Source: Streptomyces sp. DSM 110735 (GTDB lineage Bacteria > Actinomycetota > Actinomycetes > Streptomycetales > Streptomycetaceae). Taken from it: 64,000 nt of DNA. Numbering within the stretch: the first letter of the stretch is position 1; each line of letters opens with the position of its first letter. Below are positions 53,075 to 61,198 of the stretch, piece by piece. The position numbers were made by a program, and so were the translations under genes. The notes beneath the pieces were generated by a model. The model saw nothing but the letters and a program-made list of their open reading frames with translations. It ran no database searches and had not been told where the DNA came from. The DNA lies in assembly GCF_016482685.1 (NCBI RefSeq), contig NZ_JACYHF010000015.1, positions 62,001-126,000 of the forward strand, written 5' to 3'.

Positions 53075-54355
53075 GTGCGTCGGCGTACGGCAGGAACGAT
53101 CGCGGTGGTGTCCGCACTGGGCATGGCGGCGGTCCTCGGCGGCTGCGGGACCACGGGTTCCTCGCACGTGACCCTCAAGCTGGTCGCCGCCGACTACGGC
53201 GACTCCCCGGCCAACAGCTCCAAGAAGTACTGGGCGACGCTGGTCAGCGCGTACGAGAAGAAGCACCCCGACGTGAAGGTCGACGTCAGCGTGTACTCGT
53301 GGAACGACGTCGACGCCAAGGTCAAGCAGATGGTCGCCGCCGGGCACGCCCCCGACATGGCGCAGATCGGCGCCTACGCCGACTACGCGGCCAAGGGCAA
53401 GCTCTACTCCGCCTCCGACCTGCTCTCCATCCGCACCCAGGCGGACCTCGTCTCGCAGCTCTCCGACGCGGGCGAGTGGGACCACACGCCGTACGGGATG
53501 CCGTTCGCCGCCTCCACGCGTGTCCTCTTCTACAACAAGACGCTCTTCGAGAAGGCGGGCATCACCGACGCGCCCACCACCTGGGACGAGCTGGCCGCCG
53601 ACGCCGAGGCGCTCAAGGCGAAGGGCGTGAAGTACCCCTACGCGCTGCCGCTCGGGCCGGAGGAGGCGCAGGCGGAGACCATGCAGTGGCTGCTGAGCGG
53701 CGGCGGCAACTACACGGACGACATGGGTACGTACACCATCGACTCCAGCCAGAACACCCGCACCTTCGCCTGGCTCAAGGACGACCTGGTCGACAAGGGT
53801 CTGACCGGACCGGTCGCCCCGGGGCGCCTGAACCGCGCCGCCGCGTTCTCCGCGTTCGCGAACGGCGAGGTCGGGATGCTCAACGGCCACCCCACGCTGA
53901 TGCAGCAGGCCGAGTCCAAGGGCGTGAAGTTCGGCATGGTCCCGATGCCGACCCGCGACGGCGACCACCAGCCCTCGATGGGCGTCGCCGACTGGATGAT
54001 GGGCTTCAAGCAGCGCGGCCACGCCGACCAGATCGGCAGCTTCCTCGACTTCGTCTACCAGGAGAAGAACGTGCTCGCCTTCTCCCACGAGTACGGACTG
54101 CTGCCCGTGACCACCTCCGCCTCCGAGGCGATGGGCGACTCCGAGGCGCCCCGCGACAAGGCGCTGCACCCCTTCCTGGACCAGCTCCAGACCGCCGAGC
54201 AGTACCCCGTCGACAAGACCTCCTGGGCCGAGGTCAGCGCGGCCGTCAAGCAGCAGATCGGCCAGGCGGTCGACACCGACGGCAGCCCCTCGGGCGTGCT
54301 GACCCGGCTGCAGTCCACGGCGACGCTGGCGGACAGCCGGGTGGCCGCCCGCTGA
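53075..54355 (+). CDS. sugar ABC transporter substrate-binding lipoprotein
   Basis: A 426-residue lipoprotein: a basic start (RRRTAGTIAVVSALG), lipobox LGGC with Cys24, then a family 1 solute-binding fold (WATLVSAYEKKHPDVKVDV, GMPFAASTRVLFYNKTLFEKAG, NGEVGMLNGHPTLMQQAE). It stays on the outer membrane face. No permease genes are adjacent; MsiK could energise a separate permease pair. The start is either GTG 53075 or TTG 53069. With DasR sites upstream, an aminosugar ligand is likely but not shown. Confidence 0.85.
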   Translation: MRRRTAGTIAVVSALGMAAVLGGCGTTGSSHVTLKLVAADYGDSPANSSKKYWATLVSAYEKKHPDVKVDVSVYSWNDVDAKVKQMVAAGHAPDMAQIGAYADYAAKGKLYSASDLLSIRTQADLVSQLSDAGEWDHTPYGMPFAASTRVLFYNKTLFEKAGITDAPTTWDELAADAEALKAKGVKYPYALPLGPEEAQAETMQWLLSGGGNYTDDMGTYTIDSSQNTRTFAWLKDDLVDKGLTGPVAPGRLNRAAAFSAFANGEVGMLNGHPTLMQQAESKGVKFGMVPMPTRDGDHQPSMGVADWMMGFKQRGHADQIGSFLDFVYQEKNVLAFSHEYGLLPVTTSASEAMGDSEAPRDKALHPFLDQLQTAEQYPVDKTSWAEVSAAVKQQIGQAVDTDGSPSGVLTRLQSTATLADSRVAAR

Positions 54356-54389
54356 CCCGCTGTCCTCGGCGGGGGTTACGGTTGCCGAC

Positions 54390-54614
54390 ATGGAACTGGG
54401 CCCCCGCGAGCAGGCGATCCTCGCGCTGGAGCGCCGGAGCTTCACGGGCCCCGGCGCCAAGGAACGCGCCATCCGCGAACAGCTCGGTCTCACCCCCGTC
54501 CACTACTACCAACTCCTCAACGCCCTCCTGGACGACGAGCGCGCCCTCGCCCACGACCCGGTGACGGTGAACCGGCTGCGCCGGGTGAGAGAAGCGAGAC
54601 GTTCCGAACGGTGA
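54390..54614 (+). CDS. DUF3263 domain-containing protein
   Basis: A 74-residue helical protein with the DUF3263 segment LGPREQAILALERRSFTGPGAKERAIREQL-like and VHYYQLLNALLDD. Common in actinobacteria, role unknown; it resembles a small sigma-region-like helix-turn-helix. ATG at 54390, 34 bases after the lipoprotein gene. Confidence 0.85.
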   Translation: MELGPREQAILALERRSFTGPGAKERAIREQLGLTPVHYYQLLNALLDDERALAHDPVTVNRLRRVREARRSER

Positions 54615-54870
54615 CGCTGCGCCGGCTTCGACGGGTGGGCGCCGGGTCGTGCGGGGCGCGGTGGCTCCGGGAGCGGTGACCTGAGCGCCTGCCCGCGCCT
54701 GCCCCGTGCGTCGACACGTCGGGCCGACGCCCTGTGCCCGGCACCGCCCGCGCCGACCCTGAGCGCCGATGCCCCCGCACCGACCCTCGGCGCGGATCCC
54801 CGCCCCCGAGCGGACCACGACTCCCCGCCGGGGAGGAGTGCGGAGGGCGCCTCGTGGATAGGGTCGTTTC
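54615..54870. other. intergenic region
   Basis: 256 bases without a supported gene; C/G-rich near-repeats (CGCCGACCCTGAGCGCCGATGCCC, then similar CCGACCCTCGGCGCGGATCC from 54760 to 54810) may be slippage products. Confidence 0.4.
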
Positions 54871-55734
54871 ATGGGTATCCCCGAGACGGACTCCGCCACC
54901 CCGAGGGACCTGCCGGTTCCGACGACTCCGGCCGGACGGGACGGTCTGCGCGCGCTGGTGGAGGGGGCGCGCGGGGCTGTGATCGGTCTGGACTTCGACG
55001 GGACGCTGGCTCCCATCGTCGCCGATCCCGCGCAGGCGCGGGCTCATCCCGAGGCGGTGCCCGCGCTCGTGGAGCTGGCGCCGAAGGTGGCGTCCGTGGC
55101 GGTGATCACCGGGCGCCCCGCCGGGGTGGCCGTACGCAACGGCGGGTTCGCCGGGGTCGAGGGGCTCGGGCATCTCGTCGTCCTCGGGCACTACGGCGCG
55201 GAGCGCTGGGACGCGGCCACCGGTGACGTCAGCGCCCCCGCGCCGCACCCCGGTATCGCCGCCGTCCGGGCGGAACTGCCGGGCGTGCTGGACCGGGCGG
55301 GGGCGTGGCCCGGGACCTGGATCGAGGAGAAGGGGCGCGCGGTCGCCGTGCACACGCGCCGCGCGGAGGACCCGGACGCCGCGTTCGAGGCGCTGCGCGC
55401 TCCGCTGACCGACCTCGCCACCCGGCACGGGCTGATCGTCGAACCCGGTCGCCTCGTCCTCGAACTCCGCCCGCCCGGCATGGACAAGGGCGTCGCTCTC
55501 CTCGACCACGTCCGCGCCCTCGGCGCCGACGCCGTCCTCTACGCGGGCGACGACCTCGGCGACCTCCCCGCCTTCGCCGCCGTCGAGAAGCTCCGCACCG
55601 GCGGCACCCCCGGTCTCCTGGTCTGCAGCGGCAGCACAGAGGTCCCGGAACTCGCGGAACGGGCGGACCTGGTGGTGGACGGTCCCGAGGGTGTGGTGGA
55701 CCTGCTCCGTACCCTCGCCGCGCACATGGACTGA
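54871..55734 (+). CDS. otsB: trehalose-6-phosphate phosphatase
   Basis: A 287-residue HAD phosphatase producing trehalose. The nucleophile Asp lies in GLDFDGTLAPI near residue 43; VAVITGRPAGV is motif II, MDKGVAL and YAGDDLGDLPAF are motifs III/IV. The first 25 residues are disordered. Convergent with otsA across about 95 bases. Confidence 0.93.
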   Translation: MGIPETDSATPRDLPVPTTPAGRDGLRALVEGARGAVIGLDFDGTLAPIVADPAQARAHPEAVPALVELAPKVASVAVITGRPAGVAVRNGGFAGVEGLGHLVVLGHYGAERWDAATGDVSAPAPHPGIAAVRAELPGVLDRAGAWPGTWIEEKGRAVAVHTRRAEDPDAAFEALRAPLTDLATRHGLIVEPGRLVLELRPPGMDKGVALLDHVRALGADAVLYAGDDLGDLPAFAAVEKLRTGGTPGLLVCSGSTEVPELAERADLVVDGPEGVVDLLRTLAAHMD

Positions 55735-55828
55735 CCCCCCCTCGGGGCGCCGTCCGCGTCGGACGCGCCGACCGCACGGAAGCGGTTGACGCGCAGAGCT
55801 GGCCAACAGGCGCTCACAGCAAGGGAGT

Positions 55829-57247
55829 TCAGCCCCGCAGCGCGTTCAACTGGTCCAGGAACCAGCGGGTCGGGGGCAGCGCCGTCGCCGCCGTCGCCAG
55901 GCGCTTGGAGCGTTCCGCGCGTTCGGCGGGGGGCAGGGTCAGCGCTTCGTGGAGCGCCTCCGCCGTGCCGACGACGTCGTACGGGTTCACCGTGATCGCG
56001 TCCTCGGCCAGTTCCTCGTAGGCACCCGCCTCGCGGGAGAGGACCAGGGCGACGCCCTCGTCGGAGACGACCGGGACCTCCTTGGCGACCAGGTTCATGC
56101 CGTCGCGGATGGGGTTGACCAGGGCGACGTCGGCGAGGCGGTACGCGGCAAGCGAGCGGGCGAAGTCGTCCTCGACATGCAGGAGGACCGGCGTCCAGTC
56201 CGCCGTGCCGAACTCGGCGTTGATCTCCTCCGCGATCCGGCGCACCTCGTCCGTGTAGGCGCGGTACACCGCCAGGTCCTGCCGGGAGGGATACGCGAAG
56301 GCGACGTGCACGACCCGCTCGCGCCACTCCGGGTGGTCCACGAGGAGGCGCCGGTACGCCAGCAGCCCGCGCGCGATGTTCTTCGACAGCTCGGTGCGGT
56401 CGACCCGGACGATCGTCCGGCGCCCCTCGCCGATCTCGTCCCGGAGGGTCACCATCCGCTCGGACACGTCCGCCCGGTGTGCCCGCTCCCGCAGGAAGTC
56501 CGCGTCCGCGCCAAGGCCGTGCACGCCGATCTCCGTGCCGGACGGGATGCCCGGACCCAGCACGGCGTGACAGCACGCGGTGAACGCGTCCGCCCACCGG
56601 CGGGTCAGGAACGCAGCCCGGTCCGCGCCCAGGATGCCGCTCAGCAGCTCGGCGGCGATGTCGTCGGGGAGCAGCCGGAAGTAGTCCGGCGGCGCCCAGG
56701 GGGTGTGCGAGAAGTGGCCGATGCGCAGGTCGGGGCGGAGCTCGCGCAGCATCCGGGGGGCGAGCGCCAGGTGGTAGTCCTGGATCAGCACCGCCGCGCC
56801 CGGCGCCGCCTCCTCGGCGAGCGCCTCGGCGAACGCCCGGTTGTACTCCCGGTACGCCTCCCACTGCTGACGGAACTCCGCGTCGAAGACCGGCTCCAGC
56901 GGGGTCTGGTACAGCATGTGGTGCACGAACCACAGCACGGAGTTGGCGATGCCGTTGTACGCCTCGGCGTGCGTCCGCGGGTCGATGCCCAGCATCCGCA
57001 CCCGCTGCCCGCCGGTGTCCGCCTCCGGCAGCAGCCCGCCGTCCGCGCGCCGCACCGCCTCCCGGTCACCGTCCCCGAGCGCCGCGCACACCCACACCGC
57101 GTCGGTGTCGGGACCGATCGCCGACAGCCCGGACACCAGCCCGCCACCACCGCGCCGCGAGGTCAGCGCCCCGTCCGGACCCACCGTGTACGACACCGGT
57201 CCACGATTCGACGCGACCAGCACCTCAGCACCCTGCGTTGAAGCCAT
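55829..57247 (-). CDS. otsA: trehalose-6-phosphate synthase
   Basis: A 472-residue GT20 enzyme joining UDP- or GDP-glucose to glucose 6-phosphate. Seen: VASNRGPVSY and RRGGGGLVSGL at the start, NRAFAEALAE, IQDYHLALAPRML, IGHFSHTPWAPPDYFRLLP, RVDRTELSKNI and NPIRDGMNLVAKE. ATG at 57247 with GAGG upstream. Together with otsB it completes the trehalose route. Confidence 0.95.
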   Translation of the reverse strand: MASTQGAEVLVASNRGPVSYTVGPDGALTSRRGGGGLVSGLSAIGPDTDAVWVCAALGDGDREAVRRADGGLLPEADTGGQRVRMLGIDPRTHAEAYNGIANSVLWFVHHMLYQTPLEPVFDAEFRQQWEAYREYNRAFAEALAEEAAPGAAVLIQDYHLALAPRMLRELRPDLRIGHFSHTPWAPPDYFRLLPDDIAAELLSGILGADRAAFLTRRWADAFTACCHAVLGPGIPSGTEIGVHGLGADADFLRERAHRADVSERMVTLRDEIGEGRRTIVRVDRTELSKNIARGLLAYRRLLVDHPEWRERVVHVAFAYPSRQDLAVYRAYTDEVRRIAEEINAEFGTADWTPVLLHVEDDFARSLAAYRLADVALVNPIRDGMNLVAKEVPVVSDEGVALVLSREAGAYEELAEDAITVNPYDVVGTAEALHEALTLPPAERAERSKRLATAATALPPTRWFLDQLNALRG

Positions 57248-57387
57248 GGTCCTCAACCTAGCCCGGCACCGAAACCCTCAAACGTACGCGCGACGCGACG
57301 CGGCGCCTCGTATACATCCCTCCGTTTACGCCGCAGGACGCACCCGCCGCCGCCGACGCCGAAGGCGAAGCCGAGGCGTCGCCGCCG

Positions 57388-58332
57388 TCAAGCCACCCGC
57401 CGCTCCGCATACTCCGCGATCTCCGCCATCGGCGGTCGCTCCTCCGTGTCCACCGAGTACGTCCGCGGCTCGAACCCGGACACCCCCCGCTCGAACTGGG
57501 TCAGAGAAGGACGGACCAGATGCCCCCGGGCAAGACGCAACTGAGCCGTGCGATAGATCGCCGCCGCCATGCGCCCCAGCGCCTGCCCGTCCTGATGCCG
57601 GTGCTTGCGGACCCCCACGTCGACCTGCGCCAGCGCGTCGAGCCCGACCAGATGCAGCGAGTCCACCAGCATCCCCAGCTCCACCCCGTACCCCACGGGG
57701 AACGGCAACTGCTCAAGGAGGGAGCGCCGAGCCGCGTACTCCCCGCCCAGCGGCTGTACGAAACCGGCCAACTGCGGCCAGTGCATGTTCAGCAGCGGTC
57801 GCGCCATCAGCTCGGTGACCCGCCCGCCCTGCCCGGCGGCGCCGCCCAGCGGACGGTCGTACATCGCCTTGACCAGGTCCACCTGCGGATCGGTGAGCAG
57901 CGGTCCGACGATGCCGAGGACGAAGTCCGAGGAGAACTCCTTCAGATCCGCGTCCACGAAGGCCACGATGTCCCCGCTGGTCGCCAGCAGCGACCGCCAC
58001 AGCACCTCGCCCTTGCCGGGCACGGCGGGCAGCCGGGGCAGGATCGCGTCGCGGTGCACGACGCGCGCGCCCGCCGCCGCGGCGACCTCGGAGGTGCGGT
58101 CGGTGGACCCGGAGTCCACCACGACTATCTCGTCCACCAGCGGCGCCTGCGTCACCAGGTCGTGGCGGATCACGGAGACGATGTCACCGACCGTCTCCTC
58201 CTCGTTCAGCGCGGGCAGCACCACGGACACGGTCTGCCCGGAGCGCTGCTTGGCGGCGAGGACACGGTGCAGCGGGCGGTCGGCCACGGACCAGGAGCGG
58301 GTGGCCAGCCAGCGCTCGGTTTCTTCCAGCAT
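57388..58332 (-). CDS. gpgS: glucosyl-3-phosphoglycerate synthase
   Basis: A 314-residue GT81 enzyme moving glucose from an NDP-glucose to 3-phosphoglycerate, first step to glucosylglycerate and methylglucose polysaccharides. It has VSVVLPALNEEETVG near 35, IVVVDSGSTDRTSEVA, VPGKGEVLWRSLLATSGDIVAFVDADLKEF (the DxD) and FPVGYGVELGMLVD. ATG at 58332 with AAGGAG upstream. The matching phosphatase is not in view. Confidence 0.92.
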   Translation of the reverse strand: MLEETERWLATRSWSVADRPLHRVLAAKQRSGQTVSVVLPALNEEETVGDIVSVIRHDLVTQAPLVDEIVVVDSGSTDRTSEVAAAAGARVVHRDAILPRLPAVPGKGEVLWRSLLATSGDIVAFVDADLKEFSSDFVLGIVGPLLTDPQVDLVKAMYDRPLGGAAGQGGRVTELMARPLLNMHWPQLAGFVQPLGGEYAARRSLLEQLPFPVGYGVELGMLVDSLHLVGLDALAQVDVGVRKHRHQDGQALGRMAAAIYRTAQLRLARGHLVRPSLTQFERGVSGFEPRTYSVDTEERPPMAEIAEYAERRVA

Positions 58333-58413
58333 GGGCTGCGGCTCCTTCTCAGCGGGGACGTAGGGTCACACGTGCCGGTGTCCGGGAACCCGTCTCGCGG
58401 TTCGGACGACACC

Positions 58414-58441
58414 TTCAACTGTGCTGGCCTTCGGTTACAGT
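58414..58441 (+). promoter_or_regulatory. promoter candidate of the SAM-riboswitch operon
   Basis: TTCAAC at 58414-58419 and TACAGT at 58436-58441 with a 16-base spacer, about 60 bases upstream of the riboswitch P1. Confidence 0.4.
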
Positions 58442-58502
58442 CTTGAACAACGCCGATGACCATCGCATGTCCGAGACGATCGGCGTCCACAACCGCATAC
58501 AG

Positions 58503-58654
58503 CTCATCCAGAGGGGCAGAGGGAAACGGCCCTGCGAAGCCCCGGCAACCCTCCAGCCGGTCTCGTGCGCGGACACACCGCGACACCGCGAGGCTCCCGG
58601 CTCGGGAAGGTGCCAAATCCGTCTCACGGCGAAGTGCGTCGTGAGGAAGATGAG
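58503..58654 (+). ncRNA. SAM-I (S-box) riboswitch
   Basis: P1 pairs CTCATC (58503-58508) with GATGAG (58649-58654). Inside lie the S-box landmarks: CCAGAGGGGCAGAGGGA, GCGAAGCCCCGGCAACC and AAGGTGCCAAATCC. The 3' P1 strand merges with the thrC ribosome binding region (GATGAGGAGAAAGGG), so SAM binding would hide the site and switch translation off. Confidence 0.92.
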
Positions 58655-58674
58655 GAGAAAGGGCCTCGCCTCCC

Positions 58675-59949
58675 ATGGCTGTGCAGACCATTGCCACCCC
58701 CGCTGTCGACCTCGGCCCCGCCGCCGCTCTGAGCTGCCGGGAGTGCGGACACCGCGTCCCGCTCGGTCCGGTCTTCGCCTGCGAGGAGTGTTTCGGCCCG
58801 CTGGAGATCGCCTACGACTTCTCCGGCTACGACACCGACAGCCTCCGCAAGCGCATCGAGTCAGGACCCGCCAGCATCTGGCGCTACGCCCCGCTGCTGC
58901 CCGTTCCCGCCGACGTCGCCGACAAGCCGAACCTCAACCCCGGCTGGACCCGCCTGGTCAAGGCGGACAACCTCGCCCGTGAACTCGGCGTCACCGGCGG
59001 GCTGTTCGTCAAGGACGACTCCGGCAACCCCACCCACTCCTTCAAGGACCGCGTGGTCGCCCAGGCACTGGAAGCCGCCCGCGCCTTCGGCTTCACCACG
59101 CTCTCCTGCTCCTCCACCGGCAACCTCGCGGGCGCGGTCGGCGCCGCCGCGGCGCGCGCGGGGCTGCGCTCCTGCGTGTTCATCCCGCACGACCTGGAGC
59201 AGGGCAAGATCGTCATGGCGGCGGTCTACGGCGGGGAACTCGTCGGCATCGAGGGCAACTACGACGACGTGAACCGCTTCTGCTCCGAGCTGATCGGCGA
59301 CCCGGCGGGTGAGGGCTGGGGCTTCGTCAACGTGAACCTCAGGCCGTACTACGCCGAGGGTTCCAAGACGCTGGCGTACGAGATCTGCGAGCAGCTCGGC
59401 TGGGAGCTGCCGGACCAGTTGGTGGTGCCGATCGCCTCCGGCTCCCAGCTCACGAAGATCGACAAGGGGCTCAAGGAGCTGATCCAGCTCGGTCTGGTCG
59501 AGGACAAGCCGTACAAGATCTTCGGCGCCCAGGCGGAGGGCTGTTCGCCGGTGTCGGCGGCGTACAAGGCGGGGCACGACGTCGTACGCCCCCAGAAGCC
59601 GGACACCATCGCCAAGTCCCTGGCCATCGGCAACCCCGCCGACGGTCCCTACGTCCTCGACATCGCCCGTCGCACCGGCGGCGCCGTGGAGGACGTGACG
59701 GACCCCCAGATCGTGGACGCCATCAAGCTGCTCGCCCGCACGGAGGGCATCTTCGCGGAGACCGCGGGCGGCGTGACGGTCGGCGTGACGCGCAAGCTGC
59801 TGGAGAACGGCGTACTGGACCCGACGCTCACCACCGTCGTCCTGAACACGGGCGACGGTCTGAAGACCCTGGACGCGGTGGCGGGCACGGGCCTGACCGC
59901 GACCATCCGACCGAACCTGGACTCCTTCCGAGAGGCTGGCCTCGTATGA
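58675..59949 (+). CDS. thrC: threonine synthase
   Basis: A 424-residue PLP enzyme turning phosphohomoserine into threonine. An N-terminal zinc-ribbon-like pair of Cys-x2-Cys (LSCRECGHR, FACEECFG) is at 14-42; the PLP Lys is in NPTHSFKDRVVAQAL near residue 124; the phosphate loop GNLAGAVGA follows. The S-box upstream and the coupled sulfur carrier put it in methionine-responsive control. The ATG overlaps nothing; the ribosome site is 11-17 bases upstream. Confidence 0.95.
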   Translation: MAVQTIATPAVDLGPAAALSCRECGHRVPLGPVFACEECFGPLEIAYDFSGYDTDSLRKRIESGPASIWRYAPLLPVPADVADKPNLNPGWTRLVKADNLARELGVTGGLFVKDDSGNPTHSFKDRVVAQALEAARAFGFTTLSCSSTGNLAGAVGAAAARAGLRSCVFIPHDLEQGKIVMAAVYGGELVGIEGNYDDVNRFCSELIGDPAGEGWGFVNVNLRPYYAEGSKTLAYEICEQLGWELPDQLVVPIASGSQLTKIDKGLKELIQLGLVEDKPYKIFGAQAEGCSPVSAAYKAGHDVVRPQKPDTIAKSLAIGNPADGPYVLDIARRTGGAVEDVTDPQIVDAIKLLARTEGIFAETAGGVTVGVTRKLLENGVLDPTLTTVVLNTGDGLKTLDAVAGTGLTATIRPNLDSFREAGLV

Positions 59950-60221
59950 GCGTGACCGTTCGCATCCCCACCATCCTGCGTACCTACACCGGCGGGCAGG
60001 CGGAGGTCGCCGCCGAGGGGGCGACGCTCGCCGAGGTGATCGAGGACCTGGAGAAGCACCACACCGGCATCGCCGGGCGCGTCCTGGACGACGAGGGCAA
60101 GCTGCGCCGGTTCGTCAACGTGTACGTCAACGACGACGACGTCCGCTTCGAGGGCGGTCTCCAGACGCCGACCCCGGACGGCGCCGGTGTGTCGATCATT
60201 CCGGCGGTCGCCGGAGGCTGA
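59946..60221 (+). CDS. MoaD/ThiS-like sulfur carrier
   Basis: A 91-residue ubiquitin-fold protein ending in the diglycine GG that would carry a thiocarboxylate. Features: SVTVRIPTILRTYTGGQAEV, LEKHHTGIAGRVLDDEGKLRRFVNVYVND, and the end SIIPAVAGG. It resembles CysO/HcyS-type carriers for cysteine or homocysteine synthesis more than MoaD proper. It overlaps thrC by four bases (ATGA) and shares the SAM riboswitch, which points to methionine metabolism; not proven. Confidence 0.85.
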   Translation: MSVTVRIPTILRTYTGGQAEVAAEGATLAEVIEDLEKHHTGIAGRVLDDEGKLRRFVNVYVNDDDVRFEGGLQTPTPDGAGVSIIPAVAGG

Positions 60222-60260
60222 GAATTACCGACGGTAACGTCGGTGACGAAGTGTTCATCG

Positions 60261-60297
60261 AATGACCCCCTCCGTAAGAGAAACGGAGGGGGTCATT
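60261..60297 (+). terminator. hairpin after the sulfur-carrier gene
   Basis: A perfect 15-base stem (arms 60261-60275 and 60283-60297) with a 7-base loop. Confidence 0.85.
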
Positions 60298-60513
60298 CTG
60301 CGTGATTGAGCGCGATAGAGTTGGGGAACGCGCTCCCCGGCCGACAGGTCGGGAACCTTGGATTCATGCCGCACGCCCGACAAGAAGCAGCCAAAATGCA
60401 CGGGTCTTATGCGGCATTTATTGTTTTTATGGGGCCCGACTTGCCCTGAATTCAGCCGAATTCTCGCCAGATTCCGGACCGGTCTCGTCCAGATTTCTCG
60501 TCCGATTGACCTG

Positions 60514-60541
60514 TTGCAGACGGCAGTTGGACAGATACATT
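60514..60541 (+). promoter_or_regulatory. promoter candidate of the cold-shock gene
   Basis: TTGCAG (60514-60519), 16-base spacer, TACATT (60536-60541). It implies a leader of about 105 bases before the ATG at 60654, as in other csp genes. TTGACC at 60506 is too far from the -10 to be the -35. Confidence 0.45.
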
Positions 60542-60653
60542 CAGCCGCGGTCGACGCGTTCCGGCGCACGCCCCCGAACCCATGGGGGGTGAGGTCTGAC
60601 CCGGGTCCGCGAAGGGTGGATCTGCGCAAGGGCCAGTAATAGGGGAGTTAGGC

Positions 60654-60857
60654 ATGGCTCAGGGCACCGTCAAGTGGTTCAACGCGGAGAAGGGCTACGG
60701 CTTCATCGCGGTAGACGGTGGTGCGGACGTCTTCGTCCACTACAGCGCGATTCAGATGGACGGCTACCGCACCCTTGAGGAGGGCCAGCGGGTCGAGTTC
60801 GAGATCTCGCAGGGTCAGAAGGGCCCGCAGGCCGACATGGTTCGCCTCAGCGCCTGA
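60654..60857 (+). CDS. cold-shock protein (CspA family)
   Basis: A 67-residue OB-fold RNA chaperone with RNP1 KGYGFIAVD and RNP2 VFVHYSAI, and the usual start MAQGTVKWFNAEKG. AGGGGAGTTAGGC precedes the ATG. Conserved length and sequence. Confidence 0.96.
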   Translation: MAQGTVKWFNAEKGYGFIAVDGGADVFVHYSAIQMDGYRTLEEGQRVEFEISQGQKGPQADMVRLSA

Positions 60858-60913
60858 ACGTTTCTCGCACTGAACGTCTCATCGCGTCACACGTCCGCTT
60901 CACGTCTCACGTT

Positions 60914-60951
60914 CGAAGGGCCCGCACCCGGCACGGGGTGCGGGCCCTTCG
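60914..60951 (+). terminator. terminator of the cold-shock gene
   Basis: A perfect 16-base stem (arms 60914-60929 and 60936-60951) about 56 bases after the stop codon. Confidence 0.85.
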
Positions 60952-61009
60952 TCCTGTCCCCGCCACTCGCCCGCCCCGCGCGCGTCCCCCGTCCGATCCC
61001 TCGAAGGCG

Positions 61010-61036
61010 CTTGCACTCGACCATGCCGAGTGCTAA
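61010..61036. promoter_or_regulatory. CIRCE element 1 (HrcA operator)
   Basis: CTTGCACTC, nine bases, GAGTGCTAA: the CIRCE consensus TTAGCACTC-N9-GAGTGCTAA with two mismatches in the left arm, before groEL. Confidence 0.9.
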
Positions 61037-61044
61037 TCATTGCG

Positions 61045-61071
61045 TTAGCACTCTGAAGGTGAGAGTGACAA
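61045..61071. promoter_or_regulatory. CIRCE element 2
   Basis: TTAGCACTC, nine bases, GAGTGACAA: a perfect left arm and a right arm with one mismatch. It lies eight bases after the first element. Confidence 0.75.
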
Positions 61072-61198
61072 CGAAGGACCGGGTCGGTGAGGCCCGCGGG
61101 CCGGGTGGGGCAAGGAACCACGAGGCCGGCGAGCCGTCCGTCGCGGGCGCGGGCGCGGTCCGAAGGAATCACCCCCAGTCCTGGAGGGACCACTTCAC

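Larger units (their letters stand above)
60222..60653. other. terminator, promoter and long leader region before the cold-shock gene
   Basis: No gene. The region becomes AT-rich (60395-60545). It includes the terminator at 60261, GCCGAATTC-like repeats at 60443-60465 and the csp promoter candidate at 60514. Confidence 0.5.
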
